A stretch of DNA of 28,770 bases from Bacillota bacterium. Its GTDB lineage: Bacteria; Bacillota; Clostridia; Christensenellales; Borkfalkiaceae. This document shows positions 26,150 through 28,770 of the stretch, one piece after another (position 1 is the first letter of the stretch; each line of letters starts with the position of its first letter). The stretch is taken from contig QAKE01000039.1 of the NCBI GenBank assembly GCA_003343995.1, positions 1-28,770 of the forward strand, read 5' to 3'. The position numbers and the translations under genes were made by a program. The notes beneath the pieces were generated by a model that was not told the DNA's origin, searched no databases, and worked only from the letters and a program-made list of their open reading frames with translations.

Positions 26150-28770
26150 ATGAGCAAGAAGATGACCATTGACGGAAACACCGCGGCGAGCCACGTTGCT
26201 TACGCGTTTTCCGAAGTGGCGGCGATTTATCCCATTACCCCTTCTTCCCCGATGGCGGAAGTTGCGGACGAATGGTCTGCCGCGGGCAGAGTAAATATGT
26301 TCGGGCAGAAGCTCCGGCTGGCTGAAATGCAGTCGGAAGCGGGCGCGGCGGGCGCGGTGCACGGTTCGCTTTGCGCGGGCGCGCTGACCACCACCTATAC
26401 CGCCAGCCAAGGGCTTTTGCTGATGATTCCCAACATGTATAAAATCGCGGGCGAACTGCTGCCCACCGTGTTCCACGTCAGCGCGAGAGCGCTTGCGGCG
26501 CACGCCCTCAACATTTTCGGCGACCATTCCGACGTGATGGCGTGCCGTCAGACGGGTTTCGCGATGATCGCCAGCAACTCCGTGCAGGAAGTGATGGACC
26601 TCGCCCTCGTTTCGCACCTTTCCACGCTGAAAGCCAAAGTGCCGTTTTTGCATTTCTTCGACGGGTTCAGAACGAGCCATGAAGTGAGCAAGATCGACGC
26701 CATCGACTACGACGAAATGAAATCCCTCGTGGACATGAAGGACATCGAGGACTTCCGCAGCCGCGCGCTCAACCCCGAACACCCCGTTCAGAAGGGCACG
26801 GCGCAGAACGCGGACATCTACTTCCAGAACCGCGAAACGGCGAACAAATATTACGAAGATACCCCCGCCATCGTGCAGGAAATGATGGATAAGGTCGCCG
26901 CCCTCACCGGCAGAAAATACCATCTCTTCGATTACGTCGGCGCGCCCGACGCGGAAAACGTGACCGTCGTTATGGGCAGCGGCGCGGACGCCATCGAGGA
27001 AACCATCAACAAGATGAACAAGGAAGGCCACAAGGTCGGCGTGCTGAAAGTGCGCCTGTACCGCCCGTTCGCGGCGGACGCCTTTATCGCGGCGCTCCCC
27101 AAATCGGTGAAAAAGCTCGCCGTTCTGGACAGAACCAAAGAACCCGGCTCCCTCGGCGAACCGCTCTATCTCGACGTGTGCTCGGCGCTCCTCGAAAAGG
27201 GCATGGCGAACATCAAGGTCGTCGGCGGCAGATACGGCTTGGGCTCCAAGGAATTCAACCCCTCCATGATTTACGCGGTTTATAAAAACCTCGAACAGAG
27301 CGAGCCGAAAAACCACTTTACCGTGGGTATCTACGACGATATCACCAATTCTTCGCTCGATTTCTCCGAACAGTACAACGCCGCGCCCGCGGGCACCATC
27401 AGCTGTAAATTCTACGGCCTCGGCTCGGACGGCACGGTGGGCGCGAACAAGAACTCCATCAAGATCATCGGCGATCACACCGATATGTTCGCGCAGGGAT
27501 ATTTCTTCTACGACTCCAAAAAGAGCGGCGGCATCACCGTTTCCCATCTGAGATTCGGCAAAACCCCCATTCAATCCTCCTATCTCATCGACGCGGCGGA
27601 CTTCATCGCCTGCCACAACCCCTCCTACGTAACCCGTTACGACATGGTTTCCGATCTGAAGGAAGGCGGCAAGTTCCTGCTGAACGCGCCGTGGACGACG
27701 GTGGAGGAGCTCGATAAAAACCTGCCCGCCAAGGTGAAAAACGCCATCGCGAAAAAGCACGCGGAACTCTATGTGATCGACGCGATCTCCATCGCCGGCA
27801 AATTGGGGCTCGGCGGCAGAACCAACACCATTCTGCAATCGGCGTTCTTCCTCATCAACGAGGATATCATGCCTTACGCCGACGCGCGCGATTTCATGAA
27901 GAAGATGGCTTACAAGTCCTTTGCGAAGAAGGGCGACGCCGTCGTCAACATGAACTACGCCGCCATCGACTCGGCGGAAGCCAACCTCGTGAAGGTGGAC
28001 TACCCCGCCGCTTGGGCGACGGTTGCCGAAGGCGCGCCCATGATGGAAGTGCGCGGCACCGAATACTATAAAGACACCGTGCACCCCATTCTCGTGCTCG
28101 AAGGCGACAAACTGCCCGCGTCCAAATTCAGCGCGGACGGCACCGTTCCCACCGGCACGACGCAGTACGAAAAGCGCGGCGTGGCCGTTAAGATCCCCAA
28201 GTGGATCGCCGACAAGTGCATCCAGTGCAACCAGTGCTCCTTCGTCTGCCCGCACGCGGCGATCCGCCCCGCGGTCAACGCCGTCGGCGCGGACAAGCCG
28301 GCGTCTTACGAAACGAAACCCATGACCGGTCTTGCCGGATATGAATTCAGAATGCAGGTTTCGCCCCTCGACTGCATGGGCTGCGGCGTGTGCGCGAACA
28401 TCTGCCCCTCCAAGGAAAAGGCGCTCGAAATGGTGCCGTTTGCCTCCCTTGTGGAAGAAGAGAACGTCAACTACGAATATTCCAAGACGCTGCCCGAAAC
28501 CGACCTTTCCAAATTCAAGAAGGAAACGGTGAAAGGCTCGCAGTTCTGTCAGCCGCTCTTCGAATTCTCCGGCGCGTGCGCCGGCTGCGGAGAAACGCCG
28601 TACGTCAAGGTCATCACCCAGCTGTTCGGCGACAGAATGGTCGTCGCCAACGCGACGGGCTGCTCCTCCATCTACGGCGGCAGCGCGCCCACGTGCCCCT
28701 ATACGAAGAACAAAGCCGGTCACGGTCCCGCATGGGCGAACAGCCTGTTCGAGGACAACGCGGAATTCGG
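26150..28770 (+). CDS. nifJ: Pyruvate:ferredoxin (flavodoxin) oxidoreductase, partial
   Basis: The first 873 codons are present; the C-terminal end lies beyond the window. This single-chain enzyme makes acetyl-CoA and reduced ferredoxin from pyruvate. The pyrimidine-binding TPP domain carries VAAIYPITPSSPMAE (about 23-37) and SLCAGALTTTYTASQGL. Next is domain II (TVVMGSGADAIEETI). The gamma-type domain follows, then two [4Fe-4S] motifs (CIQCNQCSFVCP near 690 and CMGCGVCANICP near 742). The start of the C-terminal TPP domain is CAGCGETPYVK near 808, with a cluster-binding Cys pair. TTTGGAGG lies nine bases before the ATG at 26150. The gene has its own promoter and is divergent from the ecf operon. 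It implies anaerobic metabolism. Confidence 0.96.
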   Translation, partial: MSKKMTIDGNTAASHVAYAFSEVAAIYPITPSSPMAEVADEWSAAGRVNMFGQKLRLAEMQSEAGAAGAVHGSLCAGALTTTYTASQGLLLMIPNMYKIAGELLPTVFHVSARALAAHALNIFGDHSDVMACRQTGFAMIASNSVQEVMDLALVSHLSTLKAKVPFLHFFDGFRTSHEVSKIDAIDYDEMKSLVDMKDIEDFRSRALNPEHPVQKGTAQNADIYFQNRETANKYYEDTPAIVQEMMDKVAALTGRKYHLFDYVGAPDAENVTVVMGSGADAIEETINKMNKEGHKVGVLKVRLYRPFAADAFIAALPKSVKKLAVLDRTKEPGSLGEPLYLDVCSALLEKGMANIKVVGGRYGLGSKEFNPSMIYAVYKNLEQSEPKNHFTVGIYDDITNSSLDFSEQYNAAPAGTISCKFYGLGSDGTVGANKNSIKIIGDHTDMFAQGYFFYDSKKSGGITVSHLRFGKTPIQSSYLIDAADFIACHNPSYVTRYDMVSDLKEGGKFLLNAPWTTVEELDKNLPAKVKNAIAKKHAELYVIDAISIAGKLGLGGRTNTILQSAFFLINEDIMPYADARDFMKKMAYKSFAKKGDAVVNMNYAAIDSAEANLVKVDYPAAWATVAEGAPMMEVRGTEYYKDTVHPILVLEGDKLPASKFSADGTVPTGTTQYEKRGVAVKIPKWIADKCIQCNQCSFVCPHAAIRPAVNAVGADKPASYETKPMTGLAGYEFRMQVSPLDCMGCGVCANICPSKEKALEMVPFASLVEEENVNYEYSKTLPETDLSKFKKETVKGSQFCQPLFEFSGACAGCGETPYVKVITQLFGDRMVVANATGCSSIYGGSAPTCPYTKNKAGHGPAWANSLFEDNAEF

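Noticed and set aside
26147..28723. An 858-codon open frame on the minus strand opposite PFOR
   Set aside because: The plus strand is a clear PFOR with cluster and TPP motifs. The antisense frame is rich in His, Arg, Val and Gly, shows no fold-like pattern and has no ribosome site; it results from GC-rich codon bias.

Overview
This window looks like chromosome from an anaerobic, endospore-forming member of the Clostridia, probably an uncultured gut lineage (inference). The support is spo0A, spoIIR, a sleB-ypeB pair and a SPOCS/LysM spore-envelope protein, together with pyruvate:ferredoxin oxidoreductase, GTP-type PEP carboxykinase, an energy-coupling-factor transporter, a T-box riboswitch and Veg. 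Coding sequence is GC-rich, intergenic DNA is AT-rich, and terminators are long GC hairpins. I see no transposase, integrase, CRISPR array, tRNA or rRNA gene.

Layout. 1-1965: start of pckG (leftward) and an unknown rightward gene with a sigma-E-like promoter. 2009-2713: a small membrane-protein gene divergent from a 67-aa XRE regulator. 2712-4605: an AraC regulator divergent from a Gfo/Idh/MocA oxidoreductase. 4616-6399: an orphan TrpB-like synthase behind a Trp-specific T-box and a 12-codon upstream reading frame. 6421-9463: the forespore operon spoIIR-sleB-ypeB with a sigma-F-type promoter. 9492-10968: a GH28-like protein. 10968-11668: a second XRE-regulated divergent pair. 11675-14101: a SipL-like SPOCS/LysM gene overlapping ispE. 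14160-16986: two convergent paralogous lipoproteins, the second divergent from a third XRE regulator. 16995-19118: veg, an acidic zinc-ribbon protein and spo0A. 19140-21519: a large lipoprotein and a small orphan gene. 21603-26008: the conserved cluster ecfA1-ecfA2-ecfT-truA-rplM-rpsI. 26066-28770: start of PFOR.

Two results stand out. First, three small XRE regulators (66-67 aa) each sit divergently next to one unrelated target gene. Each pair has its own palindromic operator, present twice. One copy of each lies wholly inside the 17-18 bp spacer of a perfect-hexamer promoter (TTGACA/TATAAT) that drives the target gene. Each pair is closed at both ends by hairpin terminators. They look like three independent repressor-plus-cargo cassettes of one design with different DNA specificities. 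Second, Spo0A has Glu at position 56, where the phosphoacceptor Asp should be, and Gln at acidic-pocket position 10, while its DNA-binding domain is intact. This suggests sporulation control without a normal phosphorelay.

How the genes work together: Spo0A, SpoIIR, SleB/YpeB and the SPOCS protein cover entry, forespore-to-mother-cell signalling, germination and spore envelope. The Trp T-box ties the TrpB-like enzyme to tRNA-Trp charging. PFOR and PEPCK are central anaerobic carbon metabolism at the two window edges. All functions are assigned from reading the sequence and from family knowledge; no database search was run.
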